From contig JAQTLX010000003.1 in assembly GCA_028714695.1 (NCBI GenBank), forward strand, positions 124,001 to 188,000: DNA of 64,000 bases, given 5' to 3'. Below, piece after piece: positions 46,038 through 54,471 of the stretch. The stretch comes from Ignavibacteria bacterium (lineage in GTDB: Bacteria > Bacteroidota > Ignavibacteria > Tepidaquicellales > Tepidaquicellaceae). The position numbers and the translations under genes are program-made. The notes below the pieces were generated by a model. The model was not told the origin of the DNA and ran no database searches. It was given only the letters and a program-made list of their open reading frames with translations. Each line of letters opens with the position of its first letter. Position 1 is the stretch's first letter.

Positions 46038-47511
46038 AAAACAGGTATTCTTTTTTAGAATATGGATGTATAATTACAATATCGTAGTATTCTAAGGTCT
46101 TTAAATCGGTCTTTAATTTACATTTAGCCCGAACAATAACATCTTTAATATTCATTTTGAATTTTTTTGCTTCATCAACATCCATTAATATATTTTTAAT
46201 ATTTCCATTAATTGTTATAGGTAATAATTTATTATCGATATCGTACTCTCCAACCATTTCAATGCTAATTAACGTATCTCTGATTGAAGAGGTTATTCTA
46301 TTGTTGATTTCATTTCCGGAATAAATTGCTTGATCTAGAATCCCTTGTTCTATAAAGTATATTTCGCTCATATATTTCAATTTGATATTATATATATCCG
46401 TCAAAAATAATTTTGCTCTTGCCATATATTCATCAATACTTTCAAATTCACCTCTTTGTGAATGACCCTTGTATTTTAATCCGACTTCTGATATATAATC
46501 TTTAAATCGTTTCTCGTATAATTTGCTTCTATTTAAATTGTTTGATAGGGGATAGAATTTTAAAGTATCAAATGATGTCCAATAAATGTATTTAAAATCT
46601 GGAGCAAAATTTAGTAAATGAAGGCCATCGTTCCTATAACTACCTTTCAATTCAAATACAAATTTATCTAAATCGATATTGTAAAAATATAAACCGCAAT
46701 CAAAATTCCAAATCGAAATTGTATTATTATCAGGACTAATATCTATATCCTGTGCGGCATTAAACCGTATTTCCTTTATGTACTTGTAATTATTTACATC
46801 ATAAAAATATATATTCTCACCACTTTCAGTGCATATCAACAAACTATCATTGTCCGTAATTATGAATTTATTAAAATCCGAATTAAGAAATTTACGAGAT
46901 TTAAATTTAGCGACAAACTTACCATTTCTTGTTTCAAAAATATCTATTTCTCCTTCAGAGCCAACAGCAACTCTATCACCTTTGTGGAAATATTTTAATG
47001 CTGTGAAGGGTTTATAAAATTCATTTTTATCTATTGTCAATAATTTAGTCAATTTGTTAATGTCATAAATATTTAGTTCACCGGCTAATATAGCAATAAA
47101 GTTACAGTCCGGTGATATTTCTATTTTATTAGGTTCATTATCTTTATTAAATACAATTTGTTTTGTGGTTTTATTATTAATATTGTAAATATAGACTATG
47201 TTATTGCAGGAATAAGCAAAATATTTGCTGTCGCTAGAGAAATTAGCGCTTCTTACATCCCCTCTCTCAATCTTAATTTTATCCAAACTCTCAAAATCTT
47301 TTAAATTTAATAGTTCAATATAGCTGTCATTATAAGTATACCTTGGGTGTGGCTTCTTATAAACGATAGCCATAATAACATTATTGTTGGATATTTCTAT
47401 AATACAAGGTTCTTTATAAACGTCGATTTTCTTATTATATATCTTATTAACTTGTCCATAGCAAGTTTGAGTAATAACAAACACCAACAATGACAGTATG
47501 ATATTTTTCAT
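46036..47511 (-). CDS. Exported WD40-like beta-propeller protein
   Basis: 491 residues with a signal peptide (KNIILSLLVFVITQTCYGQ). Residues about 50-330 carry weak WD40-type repeats (SDSKYFAYSCNNIVYIYNI, SPDCNFIAILAGELNIYD, SPDNNTISIWNFDCGLYFYN). A helical and beta C-terminal part follows. No T9SS sorting domain, so probably periplasmic. Ligand unknown. Minus strand, upstream of two other envelope-protein genes but with gaps of about 200 bp. Confidence 0.65.
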   Translation of the reverse strand: MKNIILSLLVFVITQTCYGQVNKIYNKKIDVYKEPCIIEISNNNVIMAIVYKKPHPRYTYNDSYIELLNLKDFESLDKIKIERGDVRSANFSSDSKYFAYSCNNIVYIYNINNKTTKQIVFNKDNEPNKIEISPDCNFIAILAGELNIYDINKLTKLLTIDKNEFYKPFTALKYFHKGDRVAVGSEGEIDIFETRNGKFVAKFKSRKFLNSDFNKFIITDNDSLLICTESGENIYFYDVNNYKYIKEIRFNAAQDIDISPDNNTISIWNFDCGLYFYNIDLDKFVFELKGSYRNDGLHLLNFAPDFKYIYWTSFDTLKFYPLSNNLNRSKLYEKRFKDYISEVGLKYKGHSQRGEFESIDEYMARAKLFLTDIYNIKLKYMSEIYFIEQGILDQAIYSGNEINNRITSSIRDTLISIEMVGEYDIDNKLLPITINGNIKNILMDVDEAKKFKMNIKDVIVRAKCKLKTDLKTLEYYDIVIIHPYSKKEYLF

Positions 47512-47710
47512 GTTTTATGATTTTGAAATTATTAATCACCTTTTAGTTTTTCTATATTCCAAGCAAACGAAATCTCGCTTTATCGAATAAAAGAACCTGA
47601 ATAGGAAAATAGTTTTGTTATAATTAATAGAAAATAATATTTAATAAATCAACAATTAATTCAATTTTCACATTATATATATTAATTAACAACAACTATT
47701 GTTTACCTTA

Positions 47711-48220
47711 TTATCTTTTAATATTACAATCAAAATCCGAAACAATCCACCCTTTCTCGGATTTTTTATAATATATGTTCCCTTTGACTTTGTATGTTCC
47801 ACCAGAACTCATCCCAAATTGCAAATCATCTTTCGTAGCTTCAATTTCACCATCAAACATTGCTGTAAAACTTCCTATACCTCTATCATTTTCAATTCCA
47901 TTGGTTTTTGTAAATCCTAATGCTTTGGCATTTCCAAAGAATTTTACGGGTACTTTATTTTTAAAGTCCTTTTGTAATTGAGAATCAGAAGGCTTTGATG
48001 ATTGAACATCTTGAGTCTCTTTAATTTTATCATCATCTTTCACTTTTTCAAGAGCTGCTATTTTTTCTTGCATTTTCTTAATAGAGTCTTGTAGAGATTT
48101 TTCCTTTGAAGCTTGAATTAATGATATTGAGTCTTTTGAAGAAATGCTTTCATTTCTCTTTTCTTCCTTACTACAAGAAACAAAAATAAAACAAACGAGT
48201 AAAGCTAAAATGTAACGCAT
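47711..48220 (-). CDS. Lipoprotein with coiled-coil segment, unknown
   Basis: 169 residues. Lipoprotein signal with Cys at about 16 (CFIFVSCSKEE), a charged coiled-coil stretch at about 25-70 (SLQDSIKKMQEKIAALEKVKDD) and a C-terminal beta-rich domain (GSFTAMFDGEIEATKDDLQFGMSSGG). No recognised family. It lies 20 bp downstream of the large T9SS gene, so it is likely cotranscribed with it. Confidence 0.6.
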   Translation of the reverse strand: MRYILALLVCFIFVSCSKEEKRNESISSKDSISLIQASKEKSLQDSIKKMQEKIAALEKVKDDDKIKETQDVQSSKPSDSQLQKDFKNKVPVKFFGNAKALGFTKTNGIENDRGIGSFTAMFDGEIEATKDDLQFGMSSGGTYKVKGNIYYKKSEKGWIVSDFDCNIKR

Positions 48221-48240
48221 TAATATCTCCTTTTTAAATA

Positions 48241-50301
48241 TTATTTAATAAATAACATTTTTCTTGTTTCTAAAAAACCTCCTGCGGTTACTTTATAAAA
48301 ATAAACTCCGCTTGCTAGTTGCGAGCCATCGAATGTTGTTTCGTATGTTCCGGGCTTGAGTGATTCGTTTACAAGTATTTGAATTTCTCTTCCCGTCAAA
48401 TCATACACAACTATCTTTACATCGCTTAATATAGCAACGTTGAATTTAATGTTCGTTGTTGGATTGAATGGGTTGGGATAGTTTTGTGCTAGTGAATAAG
48501 CAGATGGTATTTCTGTACTGATGTTTTGTATACCTATTATTTCGGTGAGTGAACGGCGCCAGACAGAAGAGCCTTTCGTTCCAATATATACATAATTATT
48601 TGTTACTAATATTGAATAAACGAATGAGGTCGAATTTAATCCCTGATTTTTTTCAATCCAAGTTGTTCCATAATTTGTTGAAAGATATATACCACCACTA
48701 TCTATCCCTGCAAAAACATTATTTCCACTCATAGCAAGCGAACGAACTAAATTACTGCCAAATCCTACCATATTCCAGTTCATCCCATTATTTGTTGAGC
48801 GATAGATACCGTGACGTGTTCCAGCAAAAATATTATTTGCATTACACGTAAGAGAAAATGGTTCTCCGGTGGTACTTGCAGTATTATCCCAGTTTGTGCC
48901 GTTATTAGTAGAGAACATTACGCAGCATTGTTGCATACCAGCAAATATATTTGTTCCGTTTGCAGTTATGCAAGTACTTATGGCACCAAAACATTGACTA
49001 AATCCGCTATTATTTATAGAGCGATAAATTCCACCAACATTGTTATTTTGACCTAATCCCAAAAATGCATTATTCCCAAATACCGAGATGGAATAAATAT
49101 GAACATAAGGATAATTAAGCGTCGGACCAGTCCAGTTTATACCATTATTTGTAGAGAGAAATAGTCCTCCTCCATCATCAGATATATCATCTGTCCCCGC
49201 ATAAAGATTATTTCCGATTGCACCAATGGAAAGAACATTATGATCTTTAAAATTGGTTTGAGTCCAGTTTGTTCCATTATTTGTAGATTGATAAACACAA
49301 CTATTACCTCTTATACCATAAGAACCTTGATCTGCTATACCAGCAAAAAGATTATTGCCGCTTATAGCAAGAGAAGAAACTTCCATATTATTAAATGCAG
49401 TTTGAGTCCAACCTACACCGTTATTAGTTGTAAGATAAACACCTTTCCAATTAGTCCCAGCAAAAAGATTATTTCCGATTACACCGAGAGAAAGAACAGT
49501 TATATTTGTATCCAAAGAAGTTCGAGACCAGTTTATTCCATTATTTGTAGAACAATAGACACCTTCTCTTGTCCCAGCAAAAATGTTGTTTCCAACAGAA
49601 GAAAGGGATTGTATGTATGAATATTCAAAATTTAAACCAGCTGGGGACCAGTTTGTACCATTATTTGTTGATTGATAAACACCACTTGATGTACCTGCAA
49701 AAATATTATTCCCAAGCACAACAAAGGAATAAGTATAATTAGATAAATTAGTTTGTGCCCAGCTTGCTCCATTATTTGTTGAACGATAAACACCATTCGA
49801 TGTACCTGCAAAAATATTATTGCCACTAACGATAAGGGATAAAGTTGTGGTAAACAAATTCGTTTGTATCCAGCTTGTTCCGTTATCTGTTGTTGCATAG
49901 ACACCGCCTTCTCCACCAGCAAATATAATATTCCCAAGTACTGCAAAAGAACGAATAGTTAAATTACCTAAAGTAGTTTGATTCCAACTTTCACCATTAT
50001 TTGTTGACCTATATAATCCATTATGGTTATAAGTTCCTGCAAATATATTATTCCCGATTGCAACAATTCCTACAATCTCCATATTTGTCAATTTAGTTTG
50101 AGACCAACTCATACCATTGTTAGTTGTGAGAAAGACCCCATTTAATGTACCCGCAAAAATATTATTTCCACTGACTGCAAGGGCTTGAACAGTTCCACCG
50201 TATATTCCATCACATTGTACCCACTGAGCCAGACATTCCTTGGTATATAAAGTAGTTGTAAAAATAATCAGAACAACAAAAATTGTAAATATTTTTTTCA
50301 C
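48241..50301 (-). CDS. Repetitive beta-propeller-like T9SS cargo protein
   Basis: 686 residues, signal peptide (KKIFTIFVVLIIFTTTLYTKECLA). About 13 repeats of roughly 42 residues with the core GNNIFAGT-x-x-G-V-(Y/F)-x-STNNG-x-x-W cover residues 25-590, as in Ycf48/BNR-type propellers. A type A T9SS domain follows (NYPNPFNPTTNIKFNV to KMLFIK). It should be displayed on the surface or secreted. The repeats are well conserved within the gene, suggesting repeat-number change by recombination. Expected role is adhesion or ligand binding; not known. Confidence 0.83.
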   Translation of the reverse strand: MKKIFTIFVVLIIFTTTLYTKECLAQWVQCDGIYGGTVQALAVSGNNIFAGTLNGVFLTTNNGMSWSQTKLTNMEIVGIVAIGNNIFAGTYNHNGLYRSTNNGESWNQTTLGNLTIRSFAVLGNIIFAGGEGGVYATTDNGTSWIQTNLFTTTLSLIVSGNNIFAGTSNGVYRSTNNGASWAQTNLSNYTYSFVVLGNNIFAGTSSGVYQSTNNGTNWSPAGLNFEYSYIQSLSSVGNNIFAGTREGVYCSTNNGINWSRTSLDTNITVLSLGVIGNNLFAGTNWKGVYLTTNNGVGWTQTAFNNMEVSSLAISGNNLFAGIADQGSYGIRGNSCVYQSTNNGTNWTQTNFKDHNVLSIGAIGNNLYAGTDDISDDGGGLFLSTNNGINWTGPTLNYPYVHIYSISVFGNNAFLGLGQNNNVGGIYRSINNSGFSQCFGAISTCITANGTNIFAGMQQCCVMFSTNNGTNWDNTASTTGEPFSLTCNANNIFAGTRHGIYRSTNNGMNWNMVGFGSNLVRSLAMSGNNVFAGIDSGGIYLSTNYGTTWIEKNQGLNSTSFVYSILVTNNYVYIGTKGSSVWRRSLTEIIGIQNISTEIPSAYSLAQNYPNPFNPTTNIKFNVAILSDVKIVVYDLTGREIQILVNESLKPGTYETTFDGSQLASGVYFYKVTAGGFLETRKMLFIK

Positions 50302-50650
50302 TGTGTATTTATTTGGAATTAATAAAAGTTATTATGATAGATGTCAATATTGTTTAAATGTTAAATTTATTTATAGGTATAGATTAAAGTAACAGTAATT
50401 CCATTATCAATAATTATTAAATACTTGAATTAAGATTTAGATATGAAATTTCGATTAGGGCAATATAACCTTTTTCAACTGATGTTGAATCAAAATAAAT
50501 CAAATGATGCCAAAGAACTTTTGACCCATTTCCTAAAGTTATTTCCTGACCCTGATAGATATTAAACAATATTACGGGAAATAAAAACGACAAATTAAAG
50601 AAACTCAAGGCTTAATATTAACAAAAGTATATCTCAAAGATCTCTACTTT
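50302..50650. other. Intergenic region before the Ub-like operon
   Basis: About 350 AT-rich bases. A 63-codon minus-strand frame (50,417-50,608) lacks a ribosome-binding site, shows no known motif and is not called. The promoter of the T9SS gene should lie near 50,310-50,360; no clear box seen. Confidence 0.45.
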
Positions 50651-50694
50651 TCTGGTATAATAGTAATGTTAGCTAACATTAACCAGAAAAGGAG
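50651..50694 (+). promoter_or_regulatory. Promoter with palindromic operator and strong ribosome-binding site
   Basis: TATAAT at 50,656-50,661 is a consensus -10 box; no good -35 is seen. Three bases on is a perfect 18-bp palindrome TAATGTTAGCTAACATTA (50,664-50,681), flanked by TCTGGT (50,651-50,656) and ACCAGA (50,682-50,687), which are also inverted repeats. AAAAGGAG (50,687-50,694) then precedes the ATG at 50,703. The layout fits autorepression by the RHH-like protein encoded next. Confidence 0.68.
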
Positions 50695-50702
50695 CTCCCA
50701 TC

Positions 50703-50906
50703 ATGTATTCACCCAAAATCATTCCCGAGTTAATACCGAAACTCTACCGAAAGGCCAAGGAACGCGGTATTCCAATGACCCGATTAGTAAACGAAATACT
50801 CACAGACAACCTCAAGGACGAATCCACACCCGCTCCAGAGAACTTCGAAAAGATAGCCGAGGGTGTGGTTCATCTGAACTTTGTAAATCAATCAAAAGCC
50901 GTATGA
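50703..50906 (+). CDS. Small ribbon-helix-helix-like protein
   Basis: 67 residues. The first 40 residues show the strand-helix-helix pattern of Arc/CopG proteins: SPKIIPELIPKLYRKAKERGIPMTRLVNEILTDNL. A short acidic/polar tail follows. Such proteins bind palindromic operators as dimers of dimers; a perfect palindrome lies just upstream. Its TGA overlaps the next ATG (ATGA at 50,903-50,906), so translation is coupled. Regulator of the Ub-like operon is the best guess. Confidence 0.65.
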   Translation: MYSPKIIPELIPKLYRKAKERGIPMTRLVNEILTDNLKDESTPAPENFEKIAEGVVHLNFVNQSKAV

Positions 50907-51202
50907 ACAAATATTTCGTAAAAATTCCATATTCATACGTTCGATACGGCACTCTATCAGCTTTTGTATATGCTGAAGACGAGGAAGAAGCTGAAGATCT
51001 GGCATACGATTGCGACAACAGACAAAGTGAAGATTATGAAGACGGAGATGATTGTGGCAGTAACGAATATAATTACAGTGATATGACAGTCGAACTTGAA
51101 GAAGAAGACGTTGACTCACCAGATGATGAAAACCGGCTTTCAGCATTACAACAATCTATGTTGCTTCCCTGTAACTACTCAAAAGATTTAGTTCTACTTT
51201 AA
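50903..51202 (+). CDS. Acidic small protein, unknown
   Basis: 99 residues starting at the ATGA overlap; a longer in-frame reading from 50,666 runs through the RHH gene and is rejected. N-terminal strand-helix (NKYFVKIPYSYVRYGTLSAFVYAEDEEEAEDLAYDC) resembles small domains with the AED-x-EEA-x-x-LA pattern. A very acidic middle follows (EDYEDGDDCGSNEYNYSDMTVELEEEDVDSPDDE). Function unknown; a partner in the Ub-like operon by position. Confidence 0.65.
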   Translation: MNKYFVKIPYSYVRYGTLSAFVYAEDEEEAEDLAYDCDNRQSEDYEDGDDCGSNEYNYSDMTVELEEEDVDSPDDENRLSALQQSMLLPCNYSKDLVLL

Positions 51203-51252
51203 AACTAATTTTACTTTAAACCATTATTTAAAATTCGAAAGGAATATTCCAT

Positions 51253-51507
51253 ATGACATGGAACACAACTGAAGGACAATCTGCGTCCGAAAAGAAGACA
51301 TACGCTACCTGTAACGGCAATAAAACAGATATCACAGGCCTATCAGGGCTTGGACTTGTAGAGAAACTCAAAGCAATAGCCCGTGACAACGGCGTGTCGA
51401 AATTCGATATATACGATTCAACAAACAACAGTCTGTCTCCGGCAGATATCGAATCCGGTAATTTCACTGGAGACCTGAACCTGGTAAGATTTAATGCTGC
51501 CGCGTAA
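51253..51507 (+). CDS. Candidate ubiquitin-like (beta-grasp) protein
   Basis: 84 residues. Predicted strand-turn-strand (KKTYATCNGNKTDITG), one helix (LGLVEKLKAIARDNG), then strands KFDIYDST and DLNLVRFNAAA: the beta-grasp order. There is no sequence identity to ubiquitin visible; the call rests on this pattern and on the E2-, E1- and JAMM-like genes immediately downstream. It ends in AAA and lacks the usual C-terminal GG, so either the tail is trimmed or another residue is conjugated. GAAAGGAA precedes the start. A terminator hairpin follows it. Confidence 0.6.
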   Translation: MTWNTTEGQSASEKKTYATCNGNKTDITGLSGLGLVEKLKAIARDNGVSKFDIYDSTNNSLSPADIESGNFTGDLNLVRFNAAA

Positions 51508-51543
51508 AGAGTTTAAATGACCCTAACATTCTGTACTTCGAAG

Positions 51544-51578
51544 ATGCCGTGTTTTTAACTAAGCGCGGCATTTTCTTT
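51544..51578 (+). terminator. Terminator/attenuator after the Ub-like gene
   Basis: ATGCCGTG (51,544-51,551) pairs with CGCGGCAT (51,564-51,571, one G-T) across a 12-nt loop, followed by TTTTCTTT. It lies between the Ub-like gene and the enzyme genes, which would raise modifier over enzyme levels. Confidence 0.72.
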
Positions 51579-51634
51579 AATCTGATTACGTTTGAAAATA
51601 AAATCATTTTCTTTAAAAAACAATAAATTCATTT

Positions 51635-52444
51635 ATGAGCGAAGAAAAACCATTAGATCCACAATTGGATGAATCGTTTATAAAACGATTAAATGAAGAT
51701 AAAAAGGAGGGAGATCTAAAACTTGATTTTTCCGGAGATACACTGAGGAATGTGATATCCAGGGAAATAAAAATGAAAGACCTGAATGAGAAGTTAATTC
51801 AGTCTAAGCAGGAGAAAATTACAGTAAGGGAAGTAATACTAACAAGCGAACTGGACTTCGTTAACTCAATCAAGCAATTAAAATCTGTCTTTAAGGAGGA
51901 ACTAAAAGCGGCAATAGACAAGGTCAACGACCTATACAACAACGAAGTGATTAAACTACAGCAGTTATATCGCAGTGAGGTAATTGGCAGTAAACTCTTG
52001 GAAATGGTCAGGACAGTAGCAACAGAAGGGTGGTATTTGCTTATGAAAGATGCGTCCGTTAATCTCTGTAAATTTTATCAGCCTGCATATGAGGTTACAA
52101 TAGGGATTTCTGAGACCAAGGGGATTATCTATGATTACGAAGATCCCGTTTGTCATTTAAAAGCCATATACGTAAACATCCTTCACAACAAGATCTCTTT
52201 CAGCACAATCAATCTAGCCTCAGACGGCCAACACCCAAACTGTGAAAAAGCAACATTCGGCACAGCATGCGCAGGAAGTCTGGCTGGAAGGCCCATAACA
52301 TTGGATGATCCAGATGCCTTATTACAGTTACTGAATGAGATATCATCGACTTACGAGCGATTTTACATGGATTCTTCTTACTACAAACCCATTGGCGAAT
52401 CAACTACAAGAAAGGATAATACTGTATGGAAGACAGCAATGTAA
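51635..52444 (+). CDS. E2-like conjugating protein candidate
   Basis: 269 residues. The N-terminal 110 residues are charged helical coiled-coil. The C-terminal part (about 125-250) has the arrangement of prokaryotic E2-like domains: strands, then H200-P-N-C203 and C212 in HPNCEKATFGTACAGS, then a terminal helix. C212 or C203 is the candidate catalytic Cys. The next gene, an E1-like enzyme, starts 19 bp before this stop. In bacterial Ub-like systems E2 takes the modifier from E1. Family inferred from motif and context. Confidence 0.68.
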   Translation: MSEEKPLDPQLDESFIKRLNEDKKEGDLKLDFSGDTLRNVISREIKMKDLNEKLIQSKQEKITVREVILTSELDFVNSIKQLKSVFKEELKAAIDKVNDLYNNEVIKLQQLYRSEVIGSKLLEMVRTVATEGWYLLMKDASVNLCKFYQPAYEVTIGISETKGIIYDYEDPVCHLKAIYVNILHNKISFSTINLASDGQHPNCEKATFGTACAGSLAGRPITLDDPDALLQLLNEISSTYERFYMDSSYYKPIGESTTRKDNTVWKTAM

Positions 52445-53145
52445 TTACTACCTCCGCAAGCGAGATAAATCAGAGACAGCAGGACCTTGTAGGTGATTTT
52501 TCAAATCATGTGGCACTGGTTGTTGGACTTGGAGGCATCGGAAACTGGATTGCAGTAGATTTGGCACTACTTGGTGTTGGAACCTTGATTTTATATGATG
52601 ATGATAAGATAGAGAACTCAAATCTCAACCGTACGCTATTTAAACTCTCCCAGGTTGGCGAATATAAGACCAAGGCTGTTAAACAGTTAATATCTGAGAG
52701 GCGAAAGAACATCATAGTCGTAACAAACGAAGAACGATTTAAGGCTGAATACATTCACAAATACAAAGGAATCGATTTTATGTTCGATTGCTCCGATCCT
52801 ACGCGTCTGAAGAATGATTTAAGCGAATTCAGCAAAACAACGCCAAAGGTAAATACAAAATCTAAATCATTAAGTACTCTGGAAAATCAGGAAGATCCGG
52901 TATTATCGAAATATGCCAAGCTAGGTTATGATGGATTTCATGCGACTATGTGTTTAAATGATTTCAGTACAGGACAATGGGGCGAAGATTCCAGCTACAC
53001 AGTGACTCCCAGTTTCTTTGGTACGCCACAAATAGTATCGGCTCTGGCTATTATAGAACTTGTAATTAAAATGAAGCCTATTTCCAAGACAATCAATATG
53101 AACGTGAAGAAGATGGTATCTCAGATAGAAGACAACTCAAACTAA
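52426..53145 (+). CDS. E1/ThiF-like adenylyltransferase
   Basis: 239 residues. Rossmann nucleotide loop VVGLGGIGNW (residues 32-41), then LILYDDDKIENSNLNRTLF, which is the D-x(n)-N-x-N-R adenylation signature of ThiF/MoeB/E1, followed by the K-T-K-A segment. No C-x2-C zinc site is seen. A Cys in HATMCLNDF could be the thioester site. It should adenylate the C-terminus of the Ub-like protein. Overlaps the E2-like gene by 19 bp and lies 28 bp before the JAMM gene. Confidence 0.87.
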   Translation: MEDSNVITTSASEINQRQQDLVGDFSNHVALVVGLGGIGNWIAVDLALLGVGTLILYDDDKIENSNLNRTLFKLSQVGEYKTKAVKQLISERRKNIIVVTNEERFKAEYIHKYKGIDFMFDCSDPTRLKNDLSEFSKTTPKVNTKSKSLSTLENQEDPVLSKYAKLGYDGFHATMCLNDFSTGQWGEDSSYTVTPSFFGTPQIVSALAIIELVIKMKPISKTINMNVKKMVSQIEDNSN

Positions 53146-53173
53146 CCGTATTTCTTAACCTACAAAATCAAAA

Positions 53174-54016
53174 ATGGACGACAATAAGCTTATTAACCTC
53201 AAAGATGTAAAGCTTGAGGATACAAAATCAAAAAAAGGTAAATCAGATAAATCCAGAAAGGTCTTACAAACAGAACGTAAGGAGCCATGGGAAAGCGGAA
53301 TTCGAGTTCTTGAAAAGGTTGATGTAATAATACCGGTACGGTTGCTCTTCGTTTGTAATAAGATAGCCGACAAGGTACGTGGTGATGAGTTTTCGATTGT
53401 AACGAATATCAAAGAAAAAGAAGATAATACGCTGACACTGTCGGATGAGTATTACATACCAAAACAAAAAGTAGCCAAGACATCAATCGAATACCTGCCG
53501 GATCACTATTCTTTTAACACTGTTATACATCGCCATCCCGATGGAATGAACACGTTTTCTTCGACTGATAAAAGTTTTATTAATCAAAACTTTGAACTTT
53601 CGATATTATTTACCCGTGAAGATGGATTTGTCAATGGGGTCTTTAATCTTAAACATGATGATTACTTAATCCAGATACCGGTTGAAATTTACATCGATTA
53701 TGGCATGGAGAATATCGATATATCTAACATCGAACAGGAATCTCTTATTACTACGTTCGGAAGAAAAAAAGAAAGACCTGACGAATGGCGATCTGGTAAA
53801 ACTGCATCAGATGAAAGGGATATTTTCAGCGAGGCAATTGATAGACCGGTAGAAAAACTGTTTCCGGAAGAATCACTCGACTATGATTTGCTGAGAACAT
53901 ACATGCTTGATGAGGTAAATGAATCCATTGAAAACCTGGATTACCGTGTTACCAACATCGAAGACAGTCTATCTTACGGCGGAGCTTCTATGGCATCAAA
54001 CGAACATCCATTTTAA
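53174..54016 (+). CDS. JAB/JAMM metallopeptidase
   Basis: 280 residues. A complete JAMM motif H119-x-H121-P-x6-S129-x2-D132 (VIHRHPDGMNTFSSTD) binds Zn and catalyses isopeptide or peptide cleavage. A Lys/Glu-rich N-terminus precedes it, and a helical C-terminal region of about 80 residues follows. In Ub-like operons this enzyme removes or processes the modifier; here it may also trim the C-terminus that lacks GG. Cytosolic. Confidence 0.87.
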   Translation: MDDNKLINLKDVKLEDTKSKKGKSDKSRKVLQTERKEPWESGIRVLEKVDVIIPVRLLFVCNKIADKVRGDEFSIVTNIKEKEDNTLTLSDEYYIPKQKVAKTSIEYLPDHYSFNTVIHRHPDGMNTFSSTDKSFINQNFELSILFTREDGFVNGVFNLKHDDYLIQIPVEIYIDYGMENIDISNIEQESLITTFGRKKERPDEWRSGKTASDERDIFSEAIDRPVEKLFPEESLDYDLLRTYMLDEVNESIENLDYRVTNIEDSLSYGGASMASNEHPF

Positions 54017-54070
54017 TCTCCGCATATATATTATACCGCGATTATTGAAAAATCATATAACCACACCACC

Positions 54071-54247
54071 ATGGATAAACCAATTGTATCAAAGGAAACC
54101 GTCAAGCTCTTGTTTGACCTAGGCATAGAAGTCCTTAAGACTATGAAAACCATTTACGAAACCAGAAGAGAAGAAAGGAGTTCAAATGACAATACCACCG
54201 AAATTACTGATAGACCTATCAAAGAAGATATTAATCATTCTGATTGA
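54071..54247 (+). CDS. Small hypothetical protein after the JAMM gene
   Basis: 58 residues, ATG at 54,071 to TGA at 54,247. Helical first half (PIVSKETVKLLFDLGIEVLKTMKTIYETRREE), polar second half. No recognised family. It lies 54 bp after the JAMM gene on the same strand, and a second small frame overlaps its end. Confidence 0.45.
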   Translation: MDKPIVSKETVKLLFDLGIEVLKTMKTIYETRREERSSNDNTTEITDRPIKEDINHSD

Positions 54248-54287
54248 GTTACTGATACTCGATCGGGTAAATAAATGGAAGAAATAA
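54186..54287 (+). CDS. 33-residue hydrophobic small ORF overlapping in another frame
   Basis: ATG at 54,186 to TAA at 54,287, in a different frame from the preceding small gene. AAAGGAG ends five bases before the ATG, one of the best ribosome-binding sites in the window. The product is mostly one amphipathic/hydrophobic helix (LLIDLSKKILIILIELLILD) followed by RVNKWKK. A terminator follows at once, so it closes the operon. Could be a membrane-active peptide; speculative. Confidence 0.45.
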   Translation: MTIPPKLLIDLSKKILIILIELLILDRVNKWKK

Positions 54288-54291
54288 TTTA

Positions 54292-54330
54292 AAAGGCGGC
54301 ATTAATCCACAAAATGCCGTCTTTCTTATT
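54292..54330 (+). terminator. Rho-independent terminator of the Ub-like operon
   Basis: AAGGCGGCATT (54,293-54,303) pairs with AATGCCGTCTT (54,313-54,323) with one G-T wobble, followed by TCTTATT. It lies five bases after the last small frame. Confidence 0.75.
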
Positions 54331-54471
54331 CCGTGGAAAAATTTCGCACAGAATAGAAAATGTTGATTTCAATCAATTTTCGTCGGGTCCCCTCGGTTCC
54401 CCTTAGCAATAATGAGCGTTTAAAACACACAATTTTCACTAATCACTTTAAAAACAAAACACTTAATAATT

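Noticed and set aside
50417..50608. 63-codon minus-strand frame before the Ub-like operon
   Set aside because: No start signal or motif; could be a remnant but cannot be supported.
50666..50902. N-terminal extension of the acidic protein through the RHH-like gene
   Set aside because: The extension has low-complexity, shadow-like composition and starts inside the operator; the ATGA overlap at 50,903 is a better start.
54331..54471. Possible small RNA or gene between the Ub-like operon and DUF2958
   Set aside because: No structured element or frame beyond chance seen in this 140-base stretch.
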